From contig NZ_SNWR01000001.1 of the NCBI RefSeq assembly GCF_004362215.1, positions 1,302,001-1,366,000 of the forward strand: a DNA stretch of 64,000 nt. Direction: 5' to 3'. The position numbers and the translations under genes are program-made. A model generated the notes under the pieces. That model had not been told where the DNA came from. It saw only the letters and a program-made list of their open reading frames with translations, and searched no databases. Of the stretch, positions 15,859-24,345 are shown piece by piece. How positions within the stretch are numbered: position 1 is the first letter of the stretch; each line of letters opens with the position of its first letter. This stretch comes from Paractinoplanes brasiliensis (GTDB lineage: Bacteria > Actinomycetota > Actinomycetes > Mycobacteriales > Micromonosporaceae).

Positions 15859-17676
15859 ATGCAACCGTTCGCCCTGCTGCACCGTGACGGCGCCGACCAC
15901 GTCGAGGTGTTCACCGGTGACGTGATCACCGTGTCCGCGCTCGACGACATCCCCCTGCATCGCGGCCGGCCCACGCTCGCCGTGATCCCCTATCGGCAGA
16001 TCGCCGAGCGCGGCTTCGACTGCGTCGACGACGCCGCGCCGCTGGAATGCCTCGTCGTGCGGTCCTCCCGGCTCGAGCCGCTCGACGCCTTCCCGCCCAG
16101 CCCGCTGAGCGTCAGCGAGGGCGGGTTCGACCTCTCCGACGACGAGTACGGCGCCATCGTCGAGGACGTCCTGCGCGACGAGATCGGCCACGGCGAGGGC
16201 GCCAACTTCGTGATCCACCGTGTCTTCCGCGCCACCGTCGACGGGGACCCGGTCGCCGCCGCCCGGGCCGCCTTCGGCCGGTTGCTCGCCTCCGAGCAGG
16301 GCACCTACTGGACGTTCCTGGTGCACACGGGCACTCGTACGCTGGTCGGCGCCACGCCCGAACGACACGTCAGCGTCGCCGACGGCATCACGATGATGAA
16401 CCCGATCAGCGGCACCTTCCGCAACGGCTCGGGCCGGCTCCTCGACTTCCTGCGCGACCCCAAGGAGGTCGAGGAGCTCTACATGGTGCTCGACGAGGAG
16501 CTGAAGATGATGGCCACGGTCGCCGAGCAGGGCGGCCAGGTCGCGGGCCCGTACCTCAAGCAGATGACCCACCTCACCCACACCGAGTATCTGCTGGCGG
16601 GGCGTGGCTCGCTCGACGTGCGTGACGTGCTGCGCGAGACCATGTTCGCCCCCACGGTGACCGGTAGCCCGATCGAGAACGCCTGCCGGGTGATCGCCCG
16701 CCACGAGCGCCGCGGCCGCGGTTACTACGCGGGCGTGCTGGCCCTGCTCGACCACGACGACCAGGGACGCCAGACGCTGGACGCGCCGATCCTGATCCGC
16801 ACGGCCGAGATTTCGCCCGTCGGGGACCTGCGCGTGCCTGTCGGCGCCACGCTCGTGCGGCACTCGACCGCGGCCGGCGAGGTCGCCGAGACCCACACGA
16901 AGGCCGCCGGGGTCCTCGCCGCGCTGGGCGCGGTCCCCGCCCGGCCGCAGCCCACCCGCGCCGAGGCCGAATCCCCCGAGGTTCAGGCCGCCCTGGCTGC
17001 CCGCAACGACAACCTGGCCCGCTTCTGGCTCGATTCGCGAGCGCCCGGGGCGCTCGTCGTTCCCGAGCTGGCCGGCCGCACAGCGGTGATCGTCGACGGC
17101 GAGGACACCTTCACCGGGATGCTGGCCCACCAGCTGAAGGCCCTGGGCCTCGCCGTCACGCTTGTGCCCTGGTCCGCTGCCGCCGCCCCGGAGGTGACGG
17201 CGGCGGATCTCGTGATCGCGGGACCGGGGCCGGGCGATCCCGGCGATCTCGCGGACCCCAAGATGGCGGCCATGCGGGCCCTGATCGAGGCCCGGCTCAC
17301 CGAGGGTCGGCCGCTGCTGGCTGTCTGCCTCGGCCACCAGATCCTGGCGTCGCTGCTCGGGCTGCGGCTGCACCGGCGGGATTCGCCTTATCAGGGCCTG
17401 GCCCGCGAGATCGAGCTCTTCGGCGCCACGCGGCGGGTCGGCTTCTACTCCAGCTTCTCCGCGCTTGCGCCGGCCGGCGAGCTGGACACCGCGTACGGGA
17501 TGGTGGAGATCGCGCGGGACCCCGGGGACTCGACCGTGCACGCCGTGCGCGGGACGGGTTTCGCCGGGGTGCAGTTCCACCCGGAATCGGTGCTGAGCAG
17601 GGACGGTCTGGCCGTGCTGGCCGAACTTCTGCCACAAGTCCTCTCCGGAGTGATTAGTCCCGCCACGAACGGGTAG
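15859..17676 (+). CDS. trpEG: Fused anthranilate synthase (TrpE-TrpG type, PhzE-like architecture)
   Basis: The 605-residue protein fuses a chorismate-binding synthase domain (about 1-370; VIPYRQIAERGF, GEGANFVIHRVF, GATPERHVS, MMNPISGTFR, ELKMMATV, TVTGSPIENACRVI) to a class I glutamine amidotransferase (about 410-600; GPGPGDPGD, nucleophile in CLGHQ, HPES). It converts chorismate and glutamine to anthranilate, the first step to tryptophan. Its sequence strongly recalls PhzE of phenazine synthesis, whose product is 2-amino-2-deoxyisochorismate, but no other phenazine gene is nearby. The trp attenuator immediately upstream argues for a biosynthetic anthranilate synthase. It appears monocistronic. 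Confidence 0.9.
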   Translation: MQPFALLHRDGADHVEVFTGDVITVSALDDIPLHRGRPTLAVIPYRQIAERGFDCVDDAAPLECLVVRSSRLEPLDAFPPSPLSVSEGGFDLSDDEYGAIVEDVLRDEIGHGEGANFVIHRVFRATVDGDPVAAARAAFGRLLASEQGTYWTFLVHTGTRTLVGATPERHVSVADGITMMNPISGTFRNGSGRLLDFLRDPKEVEELYMVLDEELKMMATVAEQGGQVAGPYLKQMTHLTHTEYLLAGRGSLDVRDVLRETMFAPTVTGSPIENACRVIARHERRGRGYYAGVLALLDHDDQGRQTLDAPILIRTAEISPVGDLRVPVGATLVRHSTAAGEVAETHTKAAGVLAALGAVPARPQPTRAEAESPEVQAALAARNDNLARFWLDSRAPGALVVPELAGRTAVIVDGEDTFTGMLAHQLKALGLAVTLVPWSAAAAPEVTAADLVIAGPGPGDPGDLADPKMAAMRALIEARLTEGRPLLAVCLGHQILASLLGLRLHRRDSPYQGLAREIELFGATRRVGFYSSFSALAPAGELDTAYGMVEIARDPGDSTVHAVRGTGFAGVQFHPESVLSRDGLAVLAELLPQVLSGVISPATNG

Positions 17677-17737
17677 CGAAGAGGGTTGCCGGTGGTTCAA
17701 GGGGATCGAGAGCCTCCGCTTGGGCCACCGGCCCCAC

Positions 17738-19090
17738 TCACCCGGCCAGCACATCGTCCAGCACCTCGACGAAGCGACCGGGCTGTTCGAAGGGCACCGC
17801 GTGACCCGCGCCGGGCACGACCACGAGCTTCTTGGTGGGTGCCCGGAGCTCGGCGTACCACTCGTCGAAGAGCGCCTGCAGCCCTCGCATCTCGTCCGCG
17901 CCCATGACGAACCACGCGGGCACCTGCAGGCTCGGGGCATTGCGGCGCAGGTCGACGGCCTGCATGCGGGGATAGATCACGTCCCAGGTGTCGAGGATCG
18001 CGTTCAGCACGTGGATCTTCTGCAGGAGCGTGAACTCCCGGACACCCAGCCCGAAGGCCGGCGGCCGCTGGTGGTACGCCTCGTTCTCGTACAGCATGAT
18101 CGGCTCGTAGCCCCACACGTCCGGATAGGGCGGAGGGCCCTGCTCGGTGAGCTGCCGGACGACCTCGTCGCGTCCCTCCGAGCGAGCCCACGCGAGGATG
18201 TCGTCGTAGAAGATGCGGTCGCCGGCAGGCAGGTTCACCGCCTGGCCCGAGCCGATGTAGGCACGGAACTTCTCGGGATGGCGCTGGACGGCGAGCACCG
18301 ACAGCAGCGAGCCGCCGGAATGCCCGTACAGGAAGATCTTGTCTTGCCGGAAGCGCTCGCGGAGGTAGTCGGTGACCTCGACGATGTCGGCGACCAGACG
18401 ATCGAGGGTGACGCGCGACGTCGGGTCGAGCGCAGGGTACGACGAGCCGCCGCCACGCCGATCGAGGGTCGCCATCACGAAACGCTGCTCGACGGCGGCC
18501 AGACGGGTGCGGACGTTGCCGAGCTCCGAACCGCCGGGCGCGCCGGGCACGAAGAGCAGGACCGGCGCGTCCAGGTGTGCCCCGCGGATCATCACGCCGA
18601 GCCTGCCCACCCGGGCCAGCTCGGCGACACCGCCGGGAATCGTGGCCGTGCGAGCGGGAACGGCGAGCGCCGCCGTGAACAGCAGCAGGCCCGCGGCCGG
18701 AAACGCATAGAGCACCCGGCTCACCCGCCTTTTCACCCCGCGACCGGCCGCCAGGCCCAGCAGGATCGGCAGGAGGGTCAGCACCGCCTGCACTCCCCGG
18801 CCGGCGACGAGCACTGTCACGCCGAACGGGCTGCCGTGCGGCAGCTCGGCCGAAGGACCAACGACACCCGAACGGGTCAGTTCGAGCGCCAGCTGGAAGG
18901 AGACCGGGACGACCAGCCAGACGAGGCGGGAACGACCGAAGCGGCCGGCGGCCCAGCCCACCGCCGCGCTGACGGCGACCGAGCAGAGCGCCTGACTGAC
19001 GGTGAGGGGGCCACGCGGGGTCCACCACCCCGCGACCACGCCCCAGGCAGCTGCGGGAACGGTCCAGAGGAGCGCCGGAAGAAATGTCAT
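17738..19090 (-). CDS. Membrane-anchored alpha/beta hydrolase (prolyl-aminopeptidase-like)
   Basis: From ATG 19090 the protein has 450 residues. The first roughly 180 residues hold four to five hydrophobic helices. The rest is an alpha/beta hydrolase: oxyanion region FVPGAPGGSELG, RGGGSSYP, nucleophile elbow YGHSGGS, acid in the VMGADEM region, and catalytic His in GAGHAVPFEQP. The hydrolase part resembles the proline iminopeptidase-like subgroup; the substrate is unknown. A longer frame to 19273 would run into the divergent kinase gene, so the internal ATG is preferred. No ribosome-binding site is obvious. Confidence 0.8.
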   Translation of the reverse strand: MTFLPALLWTVPAAAWGVVAGWWTPRGPLTVSQALCSVAVSAAVGWAAGRFGRSRLVWLVVPVSFQLALELTRSGVVGPSAELPHGSPFGVTVLVAGRGVQAVLTLLPILLGLAAGRGVKRRVSRVLYAFPAAGLLLFTAALAVPARTATIPGGVAELARVGRLGVMIRGAHLDAPVLLFVPGAPGGSELGNVRTRLAAVEQRFVMATLDRRGGGSSYPALDPTSRVTLDRLVADIVEVTDYLRERFRQDKIFLYGHSGGSLLSVLAVQRHPEKFRAYIGSGQAVNLPAGDRIFYDDILAWARSEGRDEVVRQLTEQGPPPYPDVWGYEPIMLYENEAYHQRPPAFGLGVREFTLLQKIHVLNAILDTWDVIYPRMQAVDLRRNAPSLQVPAWFVMGADEMRGLQALFDEWYAELRAPTKKLVVVPGAGHAVPFEQPGRFVEVLDDVLAG

Positions 19091-19187
19091 GCCGGTGAGG
19101 ATGGTGCTCGGCGCCCGGGAGCACAGCCGTCTTCGGTACGGGGCCGACCCAGTACTTTGGTAGGTCCTCAAACGACTCCGGGCTCCG

Positions 19188-19193
19188 TAGGCT
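19188..19193 (+). promoter_or_regulatory. Candidate -10 element (TAGGCT) of the third NarL kinase gene
   Basis: TAGGCT starts 12 nt before the ATG at 19200 and no ribosome-binding site is present, consistent with a leaderless transcript. Confidence 0.4.
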
Positions 19194-19199
19194 TCGCTC

Positions 19200-20636
19200 A
19201 TGTCGTCGCTTCTGTTCGCCCTGCTGGTGCCCGGTCCGCCGGGCAGCCCGCGTGCGACGCTGCGCGACCGCACAGCCGATGTCGTCGCAGTGCTGTCCGC
19301 CCTGGCCTACGGCGCGCTCATGGTGCCGCTCGGCGACGCGACCTCGGTCCACGCGGCGATCCCGTGGCAGGCCGACGTGGCAATCGGGCTCGCCTGCACG
19401 CCGGCCCTGCTGGCACGTCGCCGCCGGCCGCTGGCTGTGTGCCTGGCCCTGCTCCCGTTCGGCGTCATCTCGGTGATGGCGACCGGCCCGATCCTGGTCG
19501 CGCTGTTCACGGTCGCGATCCGGCGCCGCGCGCGGCTGGTGCTCGTCCTGGCCGCGGTCCACGTGCTCACCGGCGTCGTCTATTACGCGCTTCAGCACGA
19601 CCCGCCGTTCGATCTCTGGGTCGACCTGCTGATGCGGGCGGTCACAGGGCTGGCCGCGGTCGGGTGGGGCCTGTTCCTCAAGGCCTACCGGCACCTGACC
19701 TCGTCGTTGCGGGCCGAGGCGGAAAACGCGCAGGCCCAGGCCGAGATGCGCATGGAGCGGGCCCGGCTCACCGAACGCGCCCGCATCGCCCGCGAGATGC
19801 ACGACGTGCTGGCCCACCGCATGTCGATGGTGAGCCTGCACGCCGGGGCGCTCGAGGTACGCACGGACGCCACCCCCGACGAGATAGCCACGGCCGCCCG
19901 AGCCATCCGCGTCAGCGCCCACCTGGCCCTGGAGGAGCTGCGCTCGGTGATCGGCATCCTCCGTCAGCCCGCCACCACCACCGGCATCGGCGCTCACAGC
20001 AGTGGCGTTGACGGCAGGCGCGCCGACGCCTACAGCAACGACGACACTGACGTCGAAGACGCATCACGGGCAGGCCCGAGCATGCACGACACGATCGTGG
20101 TGCTGGGCAGTCTCCTCGGGCCCGGCACGAGCCACCGCGGCGCCGAGGGCGATACCGGCGCACACAAGGTGGCCGGCGTGGGTTTGGTCGGCGGACGCGG
20201 GGACGACGGTCGCCGTCGGCATCGTGGCGGTGTCCGGGTGGAGCCGCCGCAGCCGCGCTTCTCCGACCTGCCCGACCTGTTGACCGAGGCCCGGTCGTCG
20301 GGCATGAAGATCGACGTGTGGGTGGCGCCGCGCTCGGTGCCCTCCGAGGAACTGGAGCGGACGGCCTATCGCGTGGTGCAGGAGGGGCTGACCAACGCGC
20401 GGAAACACGCCCCCGGCGGCGACGTCGAGGTGCGACTGGACGGTGGGGGCGATCGCGACCTGCGCATCCTGGTCACCAATTCGCTGCTTCACGAGCCCGG
20501 CGGCGACGAAGTGCCCGGGTCCGGCACAGGCCTGACCGGGGTCGGCGAGCGGGTGGCGCTCGCCGGGGGGCGAGTGGAGTACGGCGCCGAGGACGGCCGG
20601 TTCCGGTTGGAGGCCTGGCTGCCGTGCAACCAGTGA
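19200..20636 (+). CDS. NarL-type sensor histidine kinase with a Gly/Asp/Arg-rich insertion
   Basis: The 478-residue protein has about five N-terminal helices (residues 25-160), a charged coiled coil, HisKA_3 with IAREMHDVLAHRMS (His201) and HATPase_c with YRVVQEGLTNARKHAPGG and GTGLTGVGERV. About 98 residues of irregular, glycine-, aspartate- and arginine-rich sequence (about 19966-20259) separate the two catalytic domains. This is a second, compositionally different linker expansion among the kinases of the window. The response regulator start overlaps the stop. Confidence 0.87.
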   Translation: MSSLLFALLVPGPPGSPRATLRDRTADVVAVLSALAYGALMVPLGDATSVHAAIPWQADVAIGLACTPALLARRRRPLAVCLALLPFGVISVMATGPILVALFTVAIRRRARLVLVLAAVHVLTGVVYYALQHDPPFDLWVDLLMRAVTGLAAVGWGLFLKAYRHLTSSLRAEAENAQAQAEMRMERARLTERARIAREMHDVLAHRMSMVSLHAGALEVRTDATPDEIATAARAIRVSAHLALEELRSVIGILRQPATTTGIGAHSSGVDGRRADAYSNDDTDVEDASRAGPSMHDTIVVLGSLLGPGTSHRGAEGDTGAHKVAGVGLVGGRGDDGRRRHRGGVRVEPPQPRFSDLPDLLTEARSSGMKIDVWVAPRSVPSEELERTAYRVVQEGLTNARKHAPGGDVEVRLDGGGDRDLRILVTNSLLHEPGGDEVPGSGTGLTGVGERVALAGGRVEYGAEDGRFRLEAWLPCNQ

Positions 20637-21295
20637 TTCAGCGTCCGGTGCGGCTCCTGCTGGTTGACGACGACTCGATGGTCCGGACCGGGTTGCGGCT
20701 GCTCTTCGGCGGGGACAGTGGCTGCGTCGTGGTCGGTGAGGCGGGCGACGGCGACGAGGCGGTCACGGCGGTGCGAGCGCATTGGCCCGACGTGGTGCTG
20801 ATGGACATCCGGATGCCGCGGGTCGACGGGGTGGAGGCGACCCGGCGGATCCGGCGCCTGCCCCACCCGCCCGAGGTGGTCATGCTGACGACCTTCGACG
20901 TGGACGAGCTCGTGGTGGAGTCGATCAGGAACGGGGCCTGCGGGTTCCTGCTCAAGGACACGCCGCCGCGGGAGATCATGGCCGCGGTCCGGGCGGCGGC
21001 GCGGGGCGAATGTGCGATTTCGGGCCGGATGCTGCGGCCGATCGTCGACCTGGTCGCGAGCACTGCCGAAGGGTCACGGCGGTCTCAGGCGATCAAGCGG
21101 TTGGACACGCTCACCGATCGGGAGCGGGAGGTGGCAGTCGGGCTGGGCCGGGGCTGGTCCAACGCGGAGATCGGCGCCGAGCTGGGCATGGGGGTGTCGA
21201 CGGTGAAAGGGCACGTCTCGCGCGTGCTCGGCAAGCTGCTGCTCAACAACCGCGCGCAGGCCGCCGTGCTGATGCACGAGGCGGGCCTGGTCTGA
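20633..21295 (+). CDS. NarL/FixJ-family response regulator
   Basis: From GTG 20633 (GTGA overlap with the kinase stop) the protein has 220 residues. The receiver shows LLVDDDSMVRTG, VVLMDIRMPRVDG and GFLLKD; the output domain shows LTDREREVAVGLGRGWSNAEIGAELGMGVSTVKGHVSRV. A GTG nine bases upstream is also in frame. The gene ends 17 bp before a hairpin that separates it from the convergent sugar transporter genes. Confidence 0.9.
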   Translation: MIQRPVRLLLVDDDSMVRTGLRLLFGGDSGCVVVGEAGDGDEAVTAVRAHWPDVVLMDIRMPRVDGVEATRRIRRLPHPPEVVMLTTFDVDELVVESIRNGACGFLLKDTPPREIMAAVRAAARGECAISGRMLRPIVDLVASTAEGSRRSQAIKRLDTLTDREREVAVGLGRGWSNAEIGAELGMGVSTVKGHVSRVLGKLLLNNRAQAAVLMHEAGLV

Positions 21296-21312
21296 CCGCC
21301 GGGGGACGTGCC

Positions 21313-21339
21313 GAGCGCCCGGCACAGGGCCGGGCGCTC
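21313..21339. terminator. Hairpin between convergent genes
   Basis: GAGCGCCCGGC (21313-21323) pairs perfectly with GCCGGGCGCTC (21329-21339) over a 5-nt loop. It lies in the 55-bp gap between the response regulator and the convergent ATPase gene and could terminate both. There is no clear T-run, as is common in GC-rich actinobacteria. Confidence 0.6.
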
Positions 21340-21350
21340 GCCGATGCGGT

Positions 21351-22555
21351 TCAGGAGGCGGACACCCCCGCGGCCTTGCCCTCGTGGAGGGTGATGTTGC
21401 GGCCGTCGCCCGGGTCGAACAGGTGGATCTTGTTGAGGTTCATCCAGATGCGGGCCTCGCCGCCGTCCCGTACGCGGGACTCGGCCGACAGGCGAGTGAC
21501 CAGGTTGTCCTGCGGCGGCAGGTCGGCCCCGCCGGCGTCGGCGGCCAGGTCCTCCAGGTCGGCGGCGACCGCGTGTTCCCCCTCGACGGTCAGGTAGACG
21601 TACTTGTCCGAGCCCATCGACTCGACCAGGTCGACCGGGGCGGTGAACTCGAAACCCTTCTCCCGCTGGTGCTCCTCGATCAGGTTGGCGTCCTCGAAGT
21701 GCTCCGGCCGGATCCCCACGATCAGCTGCCGGGGAGCGTCCGCCCCGCTCAGTCCCTGCCGCAGCCGGTCACCCAGCGGCAGGTCGCCCAGCGGCGTACG
21801 CAGAAGCGACTCCTCGACCGTGGCGGGCAGGAAGTTCATCGACGGCGAGCCGATGAACCCCGCCACGAACAGGTTCACCGGGTTGTCGTACAGGGTTTGC
21901 GGGTCCCCGACCTGCTGGATGTAGCCGCCCCGCATCACCACGACCCGGTCGCCCAGGGTCATCGCCTCGGTCTGGTCGTGGGTCACGTACACCGTGGTCG
22001 TGTTGAGTTGCTTCTGCAGCCGCGACACCTGCGTGCGCATCTGCACCCGCAGCTTGGCGTCGAGGTTCGACAACGGCTCGTCCATGAGGAACGCCTTCGG
22101 TGACCGCACGATCGCCCGGCCCATCGCGACCCGCTGACGCTGACCGCCCGACAGGTTGGCCGGCTTGCGGTCCAGGTACTCGGTCAGCTCGAGAACCCGG
22201 GCCGCCTCGGCCACCTTCTCCTTGATAACCGATTTGTCCAACTTGGCGAGACGCAGGGGGAAAGCCATGTTCTCGCCCACGGTCATGTTCGGGTAGAGCG
22301 CGTACGACTGGAACACCATCGCGATGTCCCTGTCCTTGGGCGCCTTGTCGTTGACCCGCTCCCCGCGATCCGCAGCTCGCCCGACGAGATGTCCTCGAGC
22401 CCCGCGATCATGTTGAGGGTGGTCGACTTCCCGCAGCCCGAGGGCCCGACCAGGATGATGAACTCGCCGTCGGCGATCTCCAGGTCGACCGCGTGCACCG
22501 CCGTGGTCCCGTCCGGGTATTTCTTGGTCACCTTGTCGAGAACAATGTCAGCCAT
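21351..22555 (-). pseudogene. Sugar ABC transporter ATPase (MsiK/UgpC/MalK type), interrupted by a frameshift
   Basis: The N-terminal part (22555 to about 22370) reads MADIVLDKVTKKYPDG with Walker A GPSGCGKSTTLN and stops making sense after SGELRIAG. The remainder continues in another frame with MVFQSYALYPNMTV, LSGGQRQRVAMGRAI, Walker B AFLMDEPLSNLDAKLR, the H-loop and a C-terminal TOBE-like regulatory domain to SAS. The break is near 22361-22370, where one base appears to be missing, in a conserved stretch between Walker A and the Q-loop. Everything else is intact, so a base-call error or a very recent mutation is likely. MsiK-type ATPases often energise several sugar importers. Confidence 0.85.
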
Positions 22556-22561
22556 CGTTAC

Positions 22562-23395
22562 CTAACCCTTCACGGCGCCGGACGTGAGGCCCGCGACGAT
22601 GCGCCTCTGGAAGAACAGCACGAACAGGATGATCGGGATCGTGATCGTCACGGCTGCCGCCGAGATGGCCCCGGTGGGGTCCTCGAACTGCGAGGCGCCG
22701 GTGAAGAACGACAGCGCCACCGGAACCGTGCGGGACCGCTCGGTCGAGGTCAGCGAGATGGCGAACAGGAAGTCGTTCCAGCAGAAGATGAAGACCAGGA
22801 TGGCCGTGGTGAAGACTCCGGGCGCGGCCAGCGGCGCGATCACCTTGCGGAACGCCTCGCCCTGGGTCGCGCCGTCCATCTTGGCGGCTTTTTCCAGGTC
22901 CCACGGGATCTGCTTGAAGAACGCCGACAGCGTGTAGATCGCCAGCGGCAGGGCGAACGTGATGTACGGCAGGATCAGGCCCAGCCAGGTGTCGAAGATC
23001 CCCAGGTTGCGTTCGATGTTGAACAGCGGGGACACGAGCGAGACCTGCGGGAACATCGCGATGAGCAGCGAGACGCCGACGAGCGCCTTCTTGCCGGGGA
23101 AGTCGAGCCGGCTGATCGCGTACGCGGCCATGGTGCCGAGGACGACGGCGATCGTGGTGGAGATCAGCGCGATCCCGATCGAGTTGATCAGGGCCCGGAC
23201 GAACTGGTCGGTCTGGAAGATCAGCTTGTAGTTGTCGAACGTCCACTCGCGCGGGATGAAGTTGCCGTCGGTGAGCGTCGCGGTCGTCTTGAACGACAAC
23301 GAGACGATCCACAGCACGGGGATCAGCGCGAAGACGACGACGACCGCGTCGAGCAGACCCCATTTGACCTTGGCGGAGGTGGTCTCGGCCGCCAT
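22562..23395 (-). CDS. Carbohydrate ABC transporter permease, MalG type
   Basis: The 277-residue protein has six helices and the EAA cytoplasmic loop (LEKAAKMDGATQGEAFRKVIAPLAAPG) typical of MalG-like subunits, and ends in LTSGAVKG as MalG proteins usually do. The ATG overlaps the stop of the upstream permease by one base (TGATG). It forms the inner-membrane channel with the MalF-type protein and the binding protein encoded upstream. Confidence 0.92.
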   Translation of the reverse strand: MAAETTSAKVKWGLLDAVVVVFALIPVLWIVSLSFKTTATLTDGNFIPREWTFDNYKLIFQTDQFVRALINSIGIALISTTIAVVLGTMAAYAISRLDFPGKKALVGVSLLIAMFPQVSLVSPLFNIERNLGIFDTWLGLILPYITFALPLAIYTLSAFFKQIPWDLEKAAKMDGATQGEAFRKVIAPLAAPGVFTTAILVFIFCWNDFLFAISLTSTERSRTVPVALSFFTGASQFEDPTGAISAAAVTITIPIILFVLFFQRRIVAGLTSGAVKG

Positions 23396-24345
23396 CAGCG
23401 CCTCCCCTCGTCGGTGCTGCCGGGTGCCGCCGTGCCGAAGAGCTTGACGAAGATGAACGCGATGATCGCCACGGTGACGAAGATGAGCACCGACATCGTC
23501 GAGCCGATGCCGAGGTTGAGACCCTTCATCAGGTTGTTGTAGGCGATCATCGAGACCGACGACGTCTCGTTGGCCCCGGCCGTGAGCACGTAGATGTTGT
23601 CGAAGACGCGGAACGCGTCGAGCGTGCGGAACAGCAGCGCGACCAGGATGGCCGGCTTCATCACCGGCAGCATCACCTTGGTGAACCGCTGCCACCAGGA
23701 GGCGCCGTCCATCGACGCGGCTTTGAGCAGGTCGTCCGGCACCAGCGCCAGCCCGGCCATCAGCAGCAGGGCCATGAACGGCGTGGTCTTCCAGATCTCG
23801 GCGAGGATGATGATGGCCAGGGCGCTGGCTCGTTCGGTCAGCGGCGCCCCGTCCGGCGAGACCAGGTTGGCCAGGTAACCCGTGCCCGGCGTCCAGGCGT
23901 AGCGCCAGCTGAACGCGGCGACCACGGTGACGATCCCGTACGGGATGAGAGCGCTGGTCCGCACGAGACCGCGCCCGATGATCGTCCGGTGCATGATCAG
24001 CGCCAGGCCCATGCCGAGCACCAGCTCCACGGCGACCGAGATGACCGTGATCAGCATGGTGACGCCGAACGCGGTCCACCAGTACTCGTTGCTCAGCACC
24101 GTGGCGTAGTTGGCCAGCCCGATGAACTCGCGGTTCTCCGGGAACTTGAGGTCGTAACGCTGCAGCGACAGCCAGATCGAGTACAGGATCGGGTACGCGG
24201 TCACGGCCACCATGACGAACGCCGCGGGCGCGCAGAGCAGCCAGCCGAGCCGGCGTTCCTGCCTCTTGCCCTCGCTCAGCCCTTTCTGTGGCGACGGAGC
24301 CGCGGTTTCCGCAGAGGCGGTCTTCTGACGGGAAGCGACGCTCAC
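23395..24345 (-). CDS. Carbohydrate ABC transporter permease, MalF type
   Basis: The 316-residue protein has a short cytoplasmic N-terminus, six helices (the first WLLCAPAAFVMVAVTAYPILYSI), and the EAA-like loop around LLKAASMDGASWWQRFTKVMLPVMKPA. Its start overlaps the end of the binding-protein gene by 4 bp. It is the partner of the MalG-type subunit. The substrate is a sugar or oligosaccharide, not determinable from sequence. Confidence 0.92.
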   Translation of the reverse strand: MSVASRQKTASAETAAPSPQKGLSEGKRQERRLGWLLCAPAAFVMVAVTAYPILYSIWLSLQRYDLKFPENREFIGLANYATVLSNEYWWTAFGVTMLITVISVAVELVLGMGLALIMHRTIIGRGLVRTSALIPYGIVTVVAAFSWRYAWTPGTGYLANLVSPDGAPLTERASALAIIILAEIWKTTPFMALLLMAGLALVPDDLLKAASMDGASWWQRFTKVMLPVMKPAILVALLFRTLDAFRVFDNIYVLTAGANETSSVSMIAYNNLMKGLNLGIGSTMSVLIFVTVAIIAFIFVKLFGTAAPGSTDEGRR

